A stretch of 64,000 bases of DNA from Sipunculus nudus (taxonomy: Eukaryota > Annelida > Sipuncula > Golfingiida > Sipunculidae). Under the pieces are notes generated by a model, which searched no databases, had not been told where the DNA came from, and was given only the letters and a program-made list of their open reading frames with translations. Numbering within the stretch: position 1 is the stretch's first letter; each line of letters starts with the position of its first letter. A program made the position numbers and the translations under genes. The stretch spans positions 61,235,300 through 61,299,299 of the forward strand of contig CM049314.1 of assembly GCA_026874595.1 (NCBI GenBank). The letters run 5' to 3'. Shown piece after piece: positions 1-12,700 of the stretch.

Positions 1-423
1 GCATGATTTACGCTCCACGAATGGCCCTGTGGTCATGTTATAAGTCCCAGCAGTATTAAAGTTGCTGTAAAATCCACGGAAAGCTCATTCGTGGGGTATC
101 TATGGGGACTTGTACCAATATTTAGTCACTTTTAAGATTTTTACACTCCAAACCTAAATGTCAAACTTAAATTAAATCCATGGTACCCTTCTTGAGATAG
201 CTTGTGGATACAAACACAGAATCAACCAAAAACTATACCCTCCACACTTTGCAGGGTAAAAAGTGTGGGGTCCAGTAAACATAGGTGTCCAGTAGAGGTT
301 CTTATAAATACACTAGCATGACCTAAGCTTTAATCCCTGAAAGAGTTTTCTGCAGTAGGGATTTTCTCAGATTTTGTACTTCTCCATAAAATATAGAACT
401 TAAAATGTAGAATATTAATGAAA

Positions 424-527
424 TACAGTGAAGCTTCTGTAATATGAACCCCTTGGGACTGGGCTTAGGTGCCCACTATATAGGTGCCCACTTTAGGGAG
501 GTACCCCCTAGGAGAGGTTTCACTGTA
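424..527. mobile_element. TA-flanked MITE, 104 bp
   Basis: Ends TACAGTGAAGC and GGTTTCACTGTA are inverted copies, with TA at each tip as in Tc1/mariner target duplications. It lies 90 bp upstream of a filamin exon. The tips match those of the element at 29564-29750, with an unrelated interior. Confidence 0.55.
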
Positions 528-616
528 TTTAATTGTTAATATAGGAACTCTGTAATAACAGAAAAAGTCATACTTCTTACTTGGTTCCATTATTTATAAA
601 TACTCCATTATTGTAG

Positions 617-790
617 TGAACCGTATTGATGCTGGCAAAGCAGAACTTGGTGTGACAGTGACCAGTCCATCTGGACGACGCATACCATATGACTCCATGC
701 CAACAGCTGTTGGTGACCGATTTACCTATGTCCCACAAGAAAGTGGTGTTCACAACATCTATATAACATACGGAGGACTGGAAGTGCCAG
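617..790 (+). CDS. Filamin coding exon (first in window): most of one Ig-like repeat
   Basis: The acceptor TTGTAG ends at 616 and the donor is GTAAGA at 791. The exon encodes NRIDAGKAELGV through HNIYITYGGLEVPG, the middle and end of a filamin repeat. It enters and leaves in phase 1. The preceding exon is outside the window. Confidence 0.9.
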
Positions 791-3700
791 GTAAGACTGA
801 ATCAATTATCAGTTGTCTGGTAAATATTCAGAGGTCAACATTTAAAGGTGTTTGGTGAAAAACTTTAGATAAGTCATCAGCTTTACAGTGTGCGTATTCA
901 GCTTTTAAGTCGTGCATCCCTGGTAGTATTAGCAAGCGGTCACATTTTTCAACATTCTGGTTCAGCATGTGCTTGGTATAATGAGTTTTGACAAATGTAG
1001 AGACACCAGAGTGTGACATGGCATCCACTGTAATGCATTATTGTGCAAATTGCAGCCAATTAAAAAATATGTTGTAATTCAGTTTCGAAGTCCATCTTTC
1101 TGCATCCACAAACTGGGTGTAATTTGACAAAAAGTTCTTTGTCATTCAGGTGTTGATTCTTGAATGTGTTATTATGCATTGATTGTGTAAAAATTTGACA
1201 GCAAATAATGGACATAAACCTTTTTTTTCACTATAATGAATCTTGACACTTTAAATTGAAACTGGGCCAAGCCTAATTTACTTCCATCAGCAAAACAGTT
1301 CAACCGGTTATTAAGCATGTGTTACAAATCTGACTTTCAATGTGTCATGTTTAATCTGATTGGCCCAAAATTTTGTCAGGTACTCCCATGGTCAGTTTGA
1401 CCGATTGGGCCAAAATTTTGCATGTGTATAGATCTCATATAGCTCTTCATCATAGGCAAAACTGGTGGTGCCACCTGCAACCACTTATGCACAGCATCCA
1501 TCTGTTCATCTGCCTTTGGATAAAATCACTCATATCTCAGCAGTGGTTTGACTTATCCACCTGAAAAATTTTGCAGGTTTATACATCCTGGACAATTTTC
1601 TCAATTTTATGAGAGATGGCACCACCTACATTCATGTTTACTCAGCAGACATCTATGCTAATATGCAACACACCTCACTCTATTCCCCTTGCCACTTAAT
1701 CCATGCCTCACTTCACCTGTCCCTCTCTGATTTCTGCGGATACACAGTCACTTGTCCACTACCCATATTCTAGTTTTAAAATGTCCTAGTCTGAAACTTG
1801 CAGGTCCGAAATGTCCATTTTGCTGAAATCATAATGACTAAGGTAGATATGCAGGATCAATATTAAATTTAAAAAAAACCTTCATTCATACTCCAAAACT
1901 TTGCACAGGTTCGCATTAGGCCTGTAGGCCTTGTTGTATGTTTCGATAAAAATGTCATATGACCATGGAAAAGCATGATAATAACAGAGTTTTTTTGCTG
2001 AACAGGTAAAAGCACTACATAACAAAGGAAATTGTATCAAAATTGTATTATTTTTTCCTCTTAAAAGATGACAATAAAAATAAGTGTTTGATGCCGGGGG
2101 GGGGGGGGGGGGGAGGGGGTGTTTAAATTGATGCAGGCGGTGCCTGAGAACCAAACCTTTTATTTTTTTGGCCTAAACAATTGCCTTTCTTTCAACCTAT
2201 CAATCTGAGTAGATCTGATATGATCTCAATAATTTAGAATTTCTTTTATAGTCTGCTCACAAAATAAAAACTGCAAAAATAAAGAGAAACAATGCCATCT
2301 TTCCTATTGCTAGACTTGTAGACAGAAGCATATGCAGTTCTGCTCAAGTTTTGATCATTCAAAGCACCAGAATTTAGAGTGATAAATTTAAGAGTTTACC
2401 TGATTAAGTGTATTCAGGTAAAGTTATGAGTATAGGTCATTAAGGATAGAGTAAATTTTTTATGTCCTCGGACCAAGTCACCTGCTTGAATGTCAAGATC
2501 AAATATTTGAAGGGAAATCTGCGCATATATAAAAATAAAAGTTTATGGTAATCTTGAGTCAGAAATCAGTGATTAATTTTTTAAAGTTATTAATAATGTT
2601 AAATTGTAGGATGAGGAAATATTTATTAATTCCATTGCATTATCAAACATTTTAGACTCATGATAAAAGTGAACTTGGCAGGCAAATGTTGGTTTTTCTA
2701 TTTCTCACATTTAAATATAATAGACATTACAGTTATGTGTTTCAGCTATCCACTAAGTTAATATATAGTTTTCCTTTAAGTAGAAGTGTAATGAAAATAT
2801 TACCTGTACAGTTGATGTTTTATTAGCTGCAGGTCAGAATTCTTGCTCTGGAAAAATTACTAAATTTACCATAATCCCTAAAAGAAAAGATACAAAGTGC
2901 TTTGAAACCATTGGCAGGATTATGTTGTAAAAATGTTTCTGACAGGGAATTTGAAGATTACATATTAAAAAAAATTCTATATCTTTCTCATAACAGATCA
3001 TAATGTTTCATGTAAAAACAAGACAAGCATTATAGATAAATAATTAATGCGATCCTTTGGGCTTGGTGAACAACTTTTTATCGTGTTCTTTGTTAGTGAA
3101 TTTTCTGTCAGAAGATATAAGAGAAGGTAAAATATTGTTTATTGTATCAATAAATTATGTATTTGATACCACAATAAGTAAGTGTTGACTACTAATCAGA
3201 TAATCCTGTATCTCTAGATCATGTGACCGTACATTATGGGATGTCCAGGGGCTCTTTACATGTTGCATATCATTAATCTTTCTTGAGGTGAGTTTCCCCT
3301 GGCCAACTTGTGCCTGCACTCAATCAATACTCAGCATGGCTGCTAATATCAATGATTCATTGAGAATTGATCCAAACTCTCAGCTGAGAAGGGTAACAGA
3401 AATAGACAGGCAACATACCAGTTTGCTTTTCTCCTGTAACTTGCTCATGTTATCAGTAACAAGATCCAAACATGAAAGACAGTTGAACCAAATAATGGAC
3501 AACCTGCTCTGTGACTGTGAACTGTATTGATGTAAGAATTTACTTCTCCAATGAACTGTGCAAGATCTTGAAATGGTTGTCTGTTTTCCTGTGAAGAAGA
3601 AACCAAGATGCAATGGTTCTTTGGAACAACCATTGAACTCACAGATATATTAAAATCAGTGGTACATGGCATGATTCATTTGACAAGGAATATGTGAGGG

Positions 3701-6700
3701 TTATACCCTATTGGAAATCAGGTCGAGTAAGAAAAACTGCAATAACGATGTTCAAAGGAGTCAAATCTCATTCATCTTATATGGGACATACCCTTCCTTC
3801 ATGGACTTCAAAACAACTTGCATGGCAGCACAAGGAACCTTCTCCAGAGAGTTCTTATGGATCGTTCATCCATGTACCTCGCAATCGTAAACACCGAAGC
3901 ACAGTTGGAAAAACTGTCAAATTTGACAAACATCTTGAGAAGATACCTCATTACTCAAAGCATGTTTCAACAGGGTCAAGACGCATTAAACCATTGAAGA
4001 AAAAGAGGCCTGTTGTCCATTTTGATGACACTGTTACTTTTGCTAAGCAAAGATCGTGGCTTGGAGAATCAAGTGTTGATCTTTGGATTCCAGATGAAGA
4101 TATTGGGTCTGTTTCGGATATCATCAGTTTGCAAGATATTTCACCATATGAGTCTGATCACAGTTTAGGTTCTTTTGATTCCGGTCCTATGGGCAATAGT
4201 CCTGTGCCATACTGGAACAGTTTTCACACATACGAGGAAATATCTGTAAAACCAGATACGGCTACTACTACTGCTGCTAATCATAATGATGTACATTTCT
4301 ACAAGAAAGAAGCCAAGTTCACAAGCAAATTTACCAGGTCTTTCAAGCTTCGGAGTATGCTGAAGTCACTCTCATGTTGTATTAAACGAAAGAAGATTGG
4401 AGACAAACAGCCAAGTGTTATTCTGCAGAGGAGTAAGATTACAGATAGTACAGTTAGAAATGTATATATTTACCAAATTTTATTCCATTTTAAAAATAGA
4501 TGCACACAAGGATATATTATATCCATCCAGCAAGGTTGAATTTCAGTATCTCATTGACAGATATCCAATTGTTTCTGGCTTATATACCCCGGAAAAATGT
4601 TTTTTGTTTTTATTCCGATCACTGTCAAGGTTAGTGTTTTACCATTCTCAGTAAGAAAATTCCAAATTGTATTTCATCCTTCCATCAGATTTTGAACACC
4701 AGTGTCCCATATCTTTCAATATCTAGAATTTAATAAGAATTGACATTATAATTTCAGGCTGCCCCCTGAGACAAGACATAGCAGATTCTGCCCTGGTCTC
4801 AGCCTCTGGTGACGGTTTACACTTTGGGAGAGAACACCAACCTGCCAAGTTTTATGTGGATACAAGAGGTGCTCGGGGTGACTTGTTTGTCCAAGTTGAT
4901 GGTGAGTCAGATTTGTTTTTATAATATATTTTTTTATCTTCATGAACATGTATGTAGGACTGGTGCCATTGGGGAGAGTCTGATTTTATAGTTAATTGCT
5001 GAAACAAGAATCAAGGCCAGAAAGTCTAAAAAAACTGATAGATAGAGGAACATGTTCATCTCATGGCCGGAAGACCTGACATGTCTCATTTTATCCTGAA
5101 ATGATAACTTCCTAATTGCTTTTATTGATTACTTTGATATCCATTGATGAAAATCACTGTATGATACTTCCCTTAATATTTTTCTGTGCTGTGTATGCTC
5201 TTATGATTAATCTGACAGATTCTTATAAAAATGCTTGTTGTTTTGTCATACAAATACCAATATTTTACTGATAATTGTGATTCCTAACATGGACTACTAA
5301 TTGATGTAAACTTTTATCTCAATAGCCAACACTTGTGTATATCTGTTGTAGCACATTTTTGTATCTTTGTAGCATAACTCATTTCAGTCTTGTCTTTCTT
5401 CTGTTTATGGTGACAGTGATTAGATACATGAATTATGGTTTTAGTTGTTTGTTCTTCTATTTATTCTGAATATTTTTAATTTCCCATGTAGTATTTGTGT
5501 ATATATTCAGTACTCTTTTATTTTGATACATTTAACATATTTTTCAGCACATGGATTTGTTGGTCTAATGCCAAAAAATACTGCACATTAGTGACTTTTT
5601 TTTGGAAAATTTTCCATAATTCCCCCCCCAAAAAATATGCTTTTGCAGGATAAATGTTCTATTTTTTTTTTTTTTGCAATAAACTTTGGTGAAAAAAATA
5701 TTGAAATTTTAAATATCACTGAACTTTAATACAAAACATAGCTGTTCCATGTTTAATTATTTTATATTTGACCACAGAAACTTAAGATATTTTAGAGTTA
5801 TTCAAAGACTTATTTATGCAACTGAACTTGATAGAATTGCTGTGGAGATTTCATTTTATGGATTCTTTACCATCTACTCCCAGTTCCAGTTATAAATCAT
5901 TCCAACTGGTTATCAGAGAAAATTTGAATGTGCTGTTTAAATTACAATTTGGTAGTCCTGTAGCTTTTCTCTGAAATCATTGTCAAGGCATATTTATGGT
6001 ATGTTTATCAGACATTAAATAATTTTTTCACACCCAAAATAAATCAGAATAAATGTATAAAAGACAAAGAATTATTTTCTGGAACTATAAATTGAAAAAA
6101 AAAATACTTAACTTCTGTACACATATTAGGTATACTTGTAGTTGGTGCATGGTATATTTGTAGAATGCTATTGTTTGTATCAGCACAGAAGGATATATAG
6201 TCACTTGTGGTAGATATACTGCATGTCTGTTAGTCGTTAGGCACAGCACTATCATATCACATAAACCGTCAAGTTGCCATGTTCTCACTGTAGTTCCCAA
6301 GCCAGGTGGGGAAGCGGAAGGTATATGCATATGGATACGTTGTAAATAATTCAGGGTGACAAGGCATAGGAAAACGTCATTAATAATTCAGGGTGACGAG
6401 TGTGTAAACAAAACTAATACTCCACAATCATACTACACAAAAAGTGGTCAGTCTTTTCAACTGAAATTTTGTCAAAGCGTATCAGCATTTTTAAACCAGT
6501 TTGGAGGATTATTAAAATAAAGTTCTTCTTTTTAAAACTCAGCTGTAGTTGATTAAACAAAAGACCCAGAATATTTTCCACAGATGAACATTTCAGAAAC
6601 TTTTGTTTTCAGTTATTATGTAAGTTTCATTGTGGTCCTCAGGTCAATTTTAATTACTGTTCACAGTTCAAATTGAACGAGTTTTTTTTTCAAGCCATTG

Positions 6701-9700
6701 TTAATGTAAATCAAATTCATATTGATTGCATTTATCAGTGGTGTATTTGGCACATTGAGTTTGGTTTTTATATGACTCCTGATGCAATTGAAATAAAAAA
6801 CAATTTCAGTGGCATTCCTGATAAGGATGTTTATTTTTTCACACTGAACTGGGGTCAACAAGAATGCATTTTTTCATTGATATTGTTTGGAAATAATAGT
6901 TTGTGCATGTATACCATACTAACACAAAAGATCTTCTACTGTGTAACATTGAGACAATCAGTACAATTAGTTTTCTATTAGTTATCTTTTATTTCTCTTC
7001 TGTTGCATGTTTTGTTCATATAATGTCAGTTCTGCATGAAAAAAAGTATATCCTCTTCAGCATTTCTTTCCTCCAGATTCTTTCCTTACCATTTTGGGAA
7101 CTGGATGTATTATATGGTGTAAAATGGTGAAAATTAAATTTGGTGTCTGTTTCAAAAGGGGTCACAGAAAACAGAACTAAATCTTTGAGGACATATTGTT
7201 GGATGTCCACAATAGCTTATATAATGTAACTGTCCTGGTTTAATGTCTATGGCCCTAAGATGATAGAGATTTTTCAGTGCTCTAATGCTGACATTTAGTT
7301 TGTTAGATGCCCAAAGCCTAATTCTCATGTGATTGAGTTGTTTTTCTCTGCCCTATAACTCTGTCATAGAGTTGTTTTCCATGTCCTATAACTCTGTCAT
7401 AGAGTTAGATGTTCAAAGCCTTATTCTCTTCATAGAGTTGCATGCCCATGTCCTATAGCTCTTTTTATAGAGATGGCTGTCCATGTCCTATAACTCAGTC
7501 ATAGAGTAGATGCCCATGTCCTATTACTCTGTCATTGAGTTTGATGTCCATGTCCTATAGCTCTTTTTATATAGTTGGCTGTCCATGTCCTATTACTCTG
7601 TCCTAGAGTTTGATGTCCATGTCTTATAACTCAGTCATAGAGTACAATGTCAATGTCCTATAACTTAGTCGTAGAGTACAATGTCCATGTCCTAAAACTG
7701 TGTCATAGGCTACGATGTCCATGTCCTATAACTCTGTCATAGAGTAGATGCCCATGTCCCATAACTTAGTCGTAGATTCATTGTCCATGTCCTATAACTG
7801 TGTCATAGAGTATAATGTCCATGTCCTATAACTCTGTCATAGAATATGATGTCCATGATGGTAGTGACTTTACTATGGTGTACGTATGACAAAATTGGAA
7901 TATTTATGGCCTCGGTGGAATATTTATGGTCTAAATCTGAGGTCATAGAGTTGTATATAAACATCCAGTGAATTAAAAAATCTATGAATTACTGATTTAT
8001 TTAGTTTACAATACAGAAGGGTCTTGTACTGAAAAAATATCAAAATATTAGGCACATTGTTAGAGTTAGTTTTAAAAATGTACTGAACAAGTTAAATTAT
8101 TATTGAGCAAAATTGTTATAATTATATTCATGTAAAAGTGAAGAATTGATTTAAAAAAGTATTCTGTCATTATACTGTGAAAACTCAAGATCCTTCTGTA
8201 TGTTATATAGCTGCTTATTTACTTTCAATTTTATTTCCATAATATTTCTTACCAGAATGTTTTTCCAGTTTTTGTATATGCACCTCATAACAGACACTTA
8301 ACATTCTTTTCATAGATGCTGAATTGTAAATTTCAGTTCAGATATTATACAGTGTTGATATGTAATTGTTGTATGTATATTCTTATATTAGGTCCAAATA
8401 GTATCGCCAAGTGCAACATAGAGCCAGAAGGAGGCGGTCGCTACCGAGTGACCTATACACCAGTAGAGGTCGGACTTTATAACATCACCATTAAATGGAA
8501 TGGGCGAGAAATTGCAGGTAAGAAATTTTAACAGCTTTATTTAAAATACTCATTTGAGCCAGGTAGAACCCTTGTAAACTTTGAATTAATATCTTTATGT
8601 TCCAGTCAAGAACCATTTAAAATTCAATGAACACAACATTTGAATATCATATGTAATTGCTGCTTCATCCAGTCACTTCAGTTTCTTAATATTTAGGGAG
8701 AGTTTAAAACATTGAAGAGTTAACTGTTATGGCCCGAGCCTTAGACAAATTAACAAATTGCAATACATGTCCTGAAACAATCCCTATATAATTTATTAGG
8801 TAATGGGTGACAGTTCATTAATATATGTGTGAAGTATATATGAAGGAATGCTGTTTATGTTATTCATTGCGCTTGTAATATATATAAGTAATCTTGAACT
8901 TTATATCAGGTACTCTCTTTTTTCATCATCAGTGATTTTTCATCCTTGGATGATTTACTCTTACAGGTAGCGCCTTCCATCCTAAAATCATTGATCCTGC
9001 TAGAGTTCATTTTGCGGATGGCTGGGAGAAACTCGTGGACTCTAACAACAGGATTATGCTTGATGTGAACGAACGTAAACGTCTCGTGTTCGACACCAGA
9101 GGTGCTGGGCCAGGTAAGAAACTTTCACAGTTAATATATTCAAGCAGAGTAGAGCTTATATGAAAGGCAATCAGGCAGATAAGACTTTTATTTTTATTAT
9201 GTTTCCCAGACAGCATGCATATGTTGGGCACACAGGGGTAGACTAAATATGGGCACACATGGGTCTCTAAGGTTTTTCATTATTGTGCTGGTGAATGCAT
9301 ATATTATTCTTTGAGTGTGGGAAAAGTACATAAATTTCATATGTATGAAAAAGGTATTAGCTAATAAAATAAAAATATATATATACTGTTACTTGATATA
9401 TGAGAGGTAAACTTCAAAAACTGTTTTCCAAAATGATTTTGTAAACAGAAGTTTCTTTCAATATGGCTTATTTGTATTTTATTTTCTTCACATGTCAGTG
9501 ATCAGTGAAAAAATTAAATATATTAAAGTTAAACAAAGTTTAATTTAACAAAGTATCCACCCAATAATTTCTCAAGTTAATAATAATGTTTATAAATTCA
9601 GGTTTATATAAATGATCTGCAGAGCCATGCTTGAAGCGGGACATTTAACGTCTCACTGTTTGTTTACCAGGTGACCTGACCGCTGACGTGAAGGGTCCTC

Positions 9701-12700
9701 TTGGTTCAGTTAAATGTGACGTTGATCACCAGATGGACGGAAGGATAGTCCTGTCATTCGTACCTAACGTGGAAGGCAAGTGTACTAATGCATTGTTACT
9801 GAAGTGACAGAGTACTGTCAGACCAAATGTTATTTGTGGATTATTAGCAATATTAAAGGAAACGTCAGGGAACTAGACACAGCATTGTGGTTAAGGTTTC
9901 AAACTTAAGACATTAAAGTCTTTGCAAGATTTGTTTGCTGTTGGTTAATCAACAAGCAAAACAGCAAAATCTGATTGGAACCTTCAAGATACAGTCTGAT
10001 TCCTTTTTATATGCCCGTCATAAGACAAGAGTATTGTGGTTTACCCACTGTTTGTCTGTCTGTCTAGACAACAGTCCATCCATCTGTCTGTTAACTTTAA
10101 GTGTGGCCGCGATAACTTACCGGGGCTATGATGGATTTTCATCAAATTCAGCATAACTACTTACCAACATTTTATCTCGACAGCTTCCTATTATTGGCAA
10201 CATCCACTCTTATTTAATAAGGTCAGGGATCTCTTGGCTACTTTGTGGTGTCGCTGCAGTAACTTGCGAAGAATATGAAGGATTTGATAAAACAATCAAT
10301 AAAATATCTCGCCTAAGTTCAATTTCCATGCAGTGAAAGCCATGCACATTAAAGCACTTTGGAGGCACCTTGGTGACTTACCAAAAATCCCATGGATTTT
10401 CATGAAACTCATTAAACATATTTACCAATAGATTTTCTTACCTGAATTACGATCTCATCAATATTCATACATATTTAATGAGGTCAGAGGTGACAAGATA
10501 CATGACGGGCGTATAATGCCCGTATTCGGTGCTCTTGTTAATGCGAATAACTGCTTGGTATGATTTCTGGAATATTCGAAACCAATAGAGGTAGTTATAA
10601 TCTCCTTCTCTAAATAAATAGTAATTAATATGATATTTTCATATTGGACTTTCAGATACTGTATATTAATTGGACTTTTTTATGTCCTTTCCCACAGGAG
10701 ACTACTTTATTTCGGTATACTATGCTGACACACTGCTTCCCAAGGCTCCGTTCTTGGCGTACGCCGGTGGTATACGTCTTCCTGTTGACCACAACAAGGT
10801 CGTGCTGACCGGCCATGGACTGAAGGAAGCGCACGTCAAAGATGAGGCAGAATTCCTCATCGACGGCAGTCAGGCCGGACCAGGTAAATAAAATATCACA
10901 ACAAGAGGTAATGTAGGATATTGAACTAGGCTGACCTCCCTAAATATCTTTTACTCTTCACCAAATTAACATTACTGAACACCATTCATCATTAAAGCAA
11001 ACTCAGCAGTCATTTAATTCACATATAAATTAGATATTGATAGTTTGTGTGTTAGTCATGGTGCTTTTTAACAAATGATAAATGCCAGGTTAAGAACAGG
11101 ATAGTAGGGGCACTATGGAATCAGTTTGGTTAAGTCATTTCAAAAGATAATGAATTTTAACATTGCTTCCTTGCACAAAGATTTCAGGTAATTCCTTTAG
11201 TTCTATAGTGATTATTTTTGTTTGAATGTAAAGATTTATTACATTAGACAGAAATGTTACATTATAGAGAAAAGATACATCAGAGAGAAAAGTCATTAAT
11301 GTTGATCTTTTCTATCACATTCAGCTATTTCACGGATTGGTAAGCCATGTCTGATGGTCTATGGCTTGAAAGTTGCGAGCTTCTATGTTGGATGTAACGA
11401 ACAAGCTCTCACTCTACATTACATACAAACACTCTACATTACATACAAATATTAATTCTCTCCATATTAAATATTCACTCAGAAGTATGCCAACACAGAA
11501 ATACAATATACAGATATTTCCTTTAATCACATATACCTTCTTCTTGTGTATATATGTTTATGCAAAAGCAGGTTGCAAACTCCACAATTTTTAGCTCAGC
11601 TGACTATAAGTCATCTGAGCTATAGTCATGGTCCTTTGTCCGTCGGCTGTCCGTCCGTCCGTCTGTTGGACCTACGAATCTGAAATTTGGCATACCATTA
11701 GGTGTCCCCAAAATCTCCTACCATACCAAAAATGGGGTGAATTGGACTTCGTTCCTTCAAGATATTAAGGAAAACCTCAATTTTTTATTTAAAATCTATT
11801 TTCTCACTTCAGGACTGCCTAATATCAAAACAACTCATCTGGTTTTCTTCATATTTACCATAAATATTCCTCTATATAATTCCTATGAACATGCCAGAAA
11901 TTAAGTCTTTATTATATAATTTAAAAAAGTTATGGGCCCAAACAAAATGGACTTTGTAAAAAAATCAGGGAAGATATTTGGTCACTTAAGACCAAAAATG
12001 TTAAACCTAGGGACTTTGGTTCAGTAATACAACTTAAGTTAATCAAAATTTATTTGTATACCAAAAATTAGATCAAAATCTGTTAATTTTGTTTAAATAT
12101 TGGCAAAACTATAAAATTGGTACCTTAAATTTTGCCCAAGTTTGACCATGGCACATTTTATTCTTGTAAGAACATTTGATTTATTTTCACAGTCAGTATA
12201 TATATAGATTTGATCTATTAAATTCTGAAATTTGGAAGTAAAAGCTTAAAAATTATTCTAGTTATTGAAGTTTTTCTGAGGCTCTAATGTATTTACATTT
12301 TGAACCTCCAGACAAGCCATGTCTGATCCCTACAGCATTGTCTGGGTAAACGTATTAGTGATGCAACACTGCTTTTACAAATATAGAATCAGATGAGGTA
12401 ACCCTGCCCTGCCCTCCCCCAATGCACCCCCATCCCCCTCCCCAACCAGATATGTTACATTACTTACATTCTTTAACCGATTGCTGTTACCGATCAAGTG
12501 TATACAACTTTTCCAATCCTGAATCAAGTGTTTTCAGATTTTTATTATTTTGCAAATTTAAAAAATATATATTTTAGAAAAAATAAATACATCTCTGTTT
12601 CTATTAAAAATCGATTTTCATACTTCAGGATTGCCTAATATCAAAACCACTCATCTGGGTTTCTTCATATTTACCATAAATATTCCTCTGTATAAATATA

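Noticed and set aside
3288-3530. 80-residue open frame upstream of the alternative filamin exon
   Set aside because: It is in a different frame, has no donor or homology, and is probably leader or intron sequence.
7330-7860. CRISPR-like regular repeat spacing
   Set aside because: Eukaryotic intron with degenerate contiguous units and no unique spacers; it is a minisatellite.
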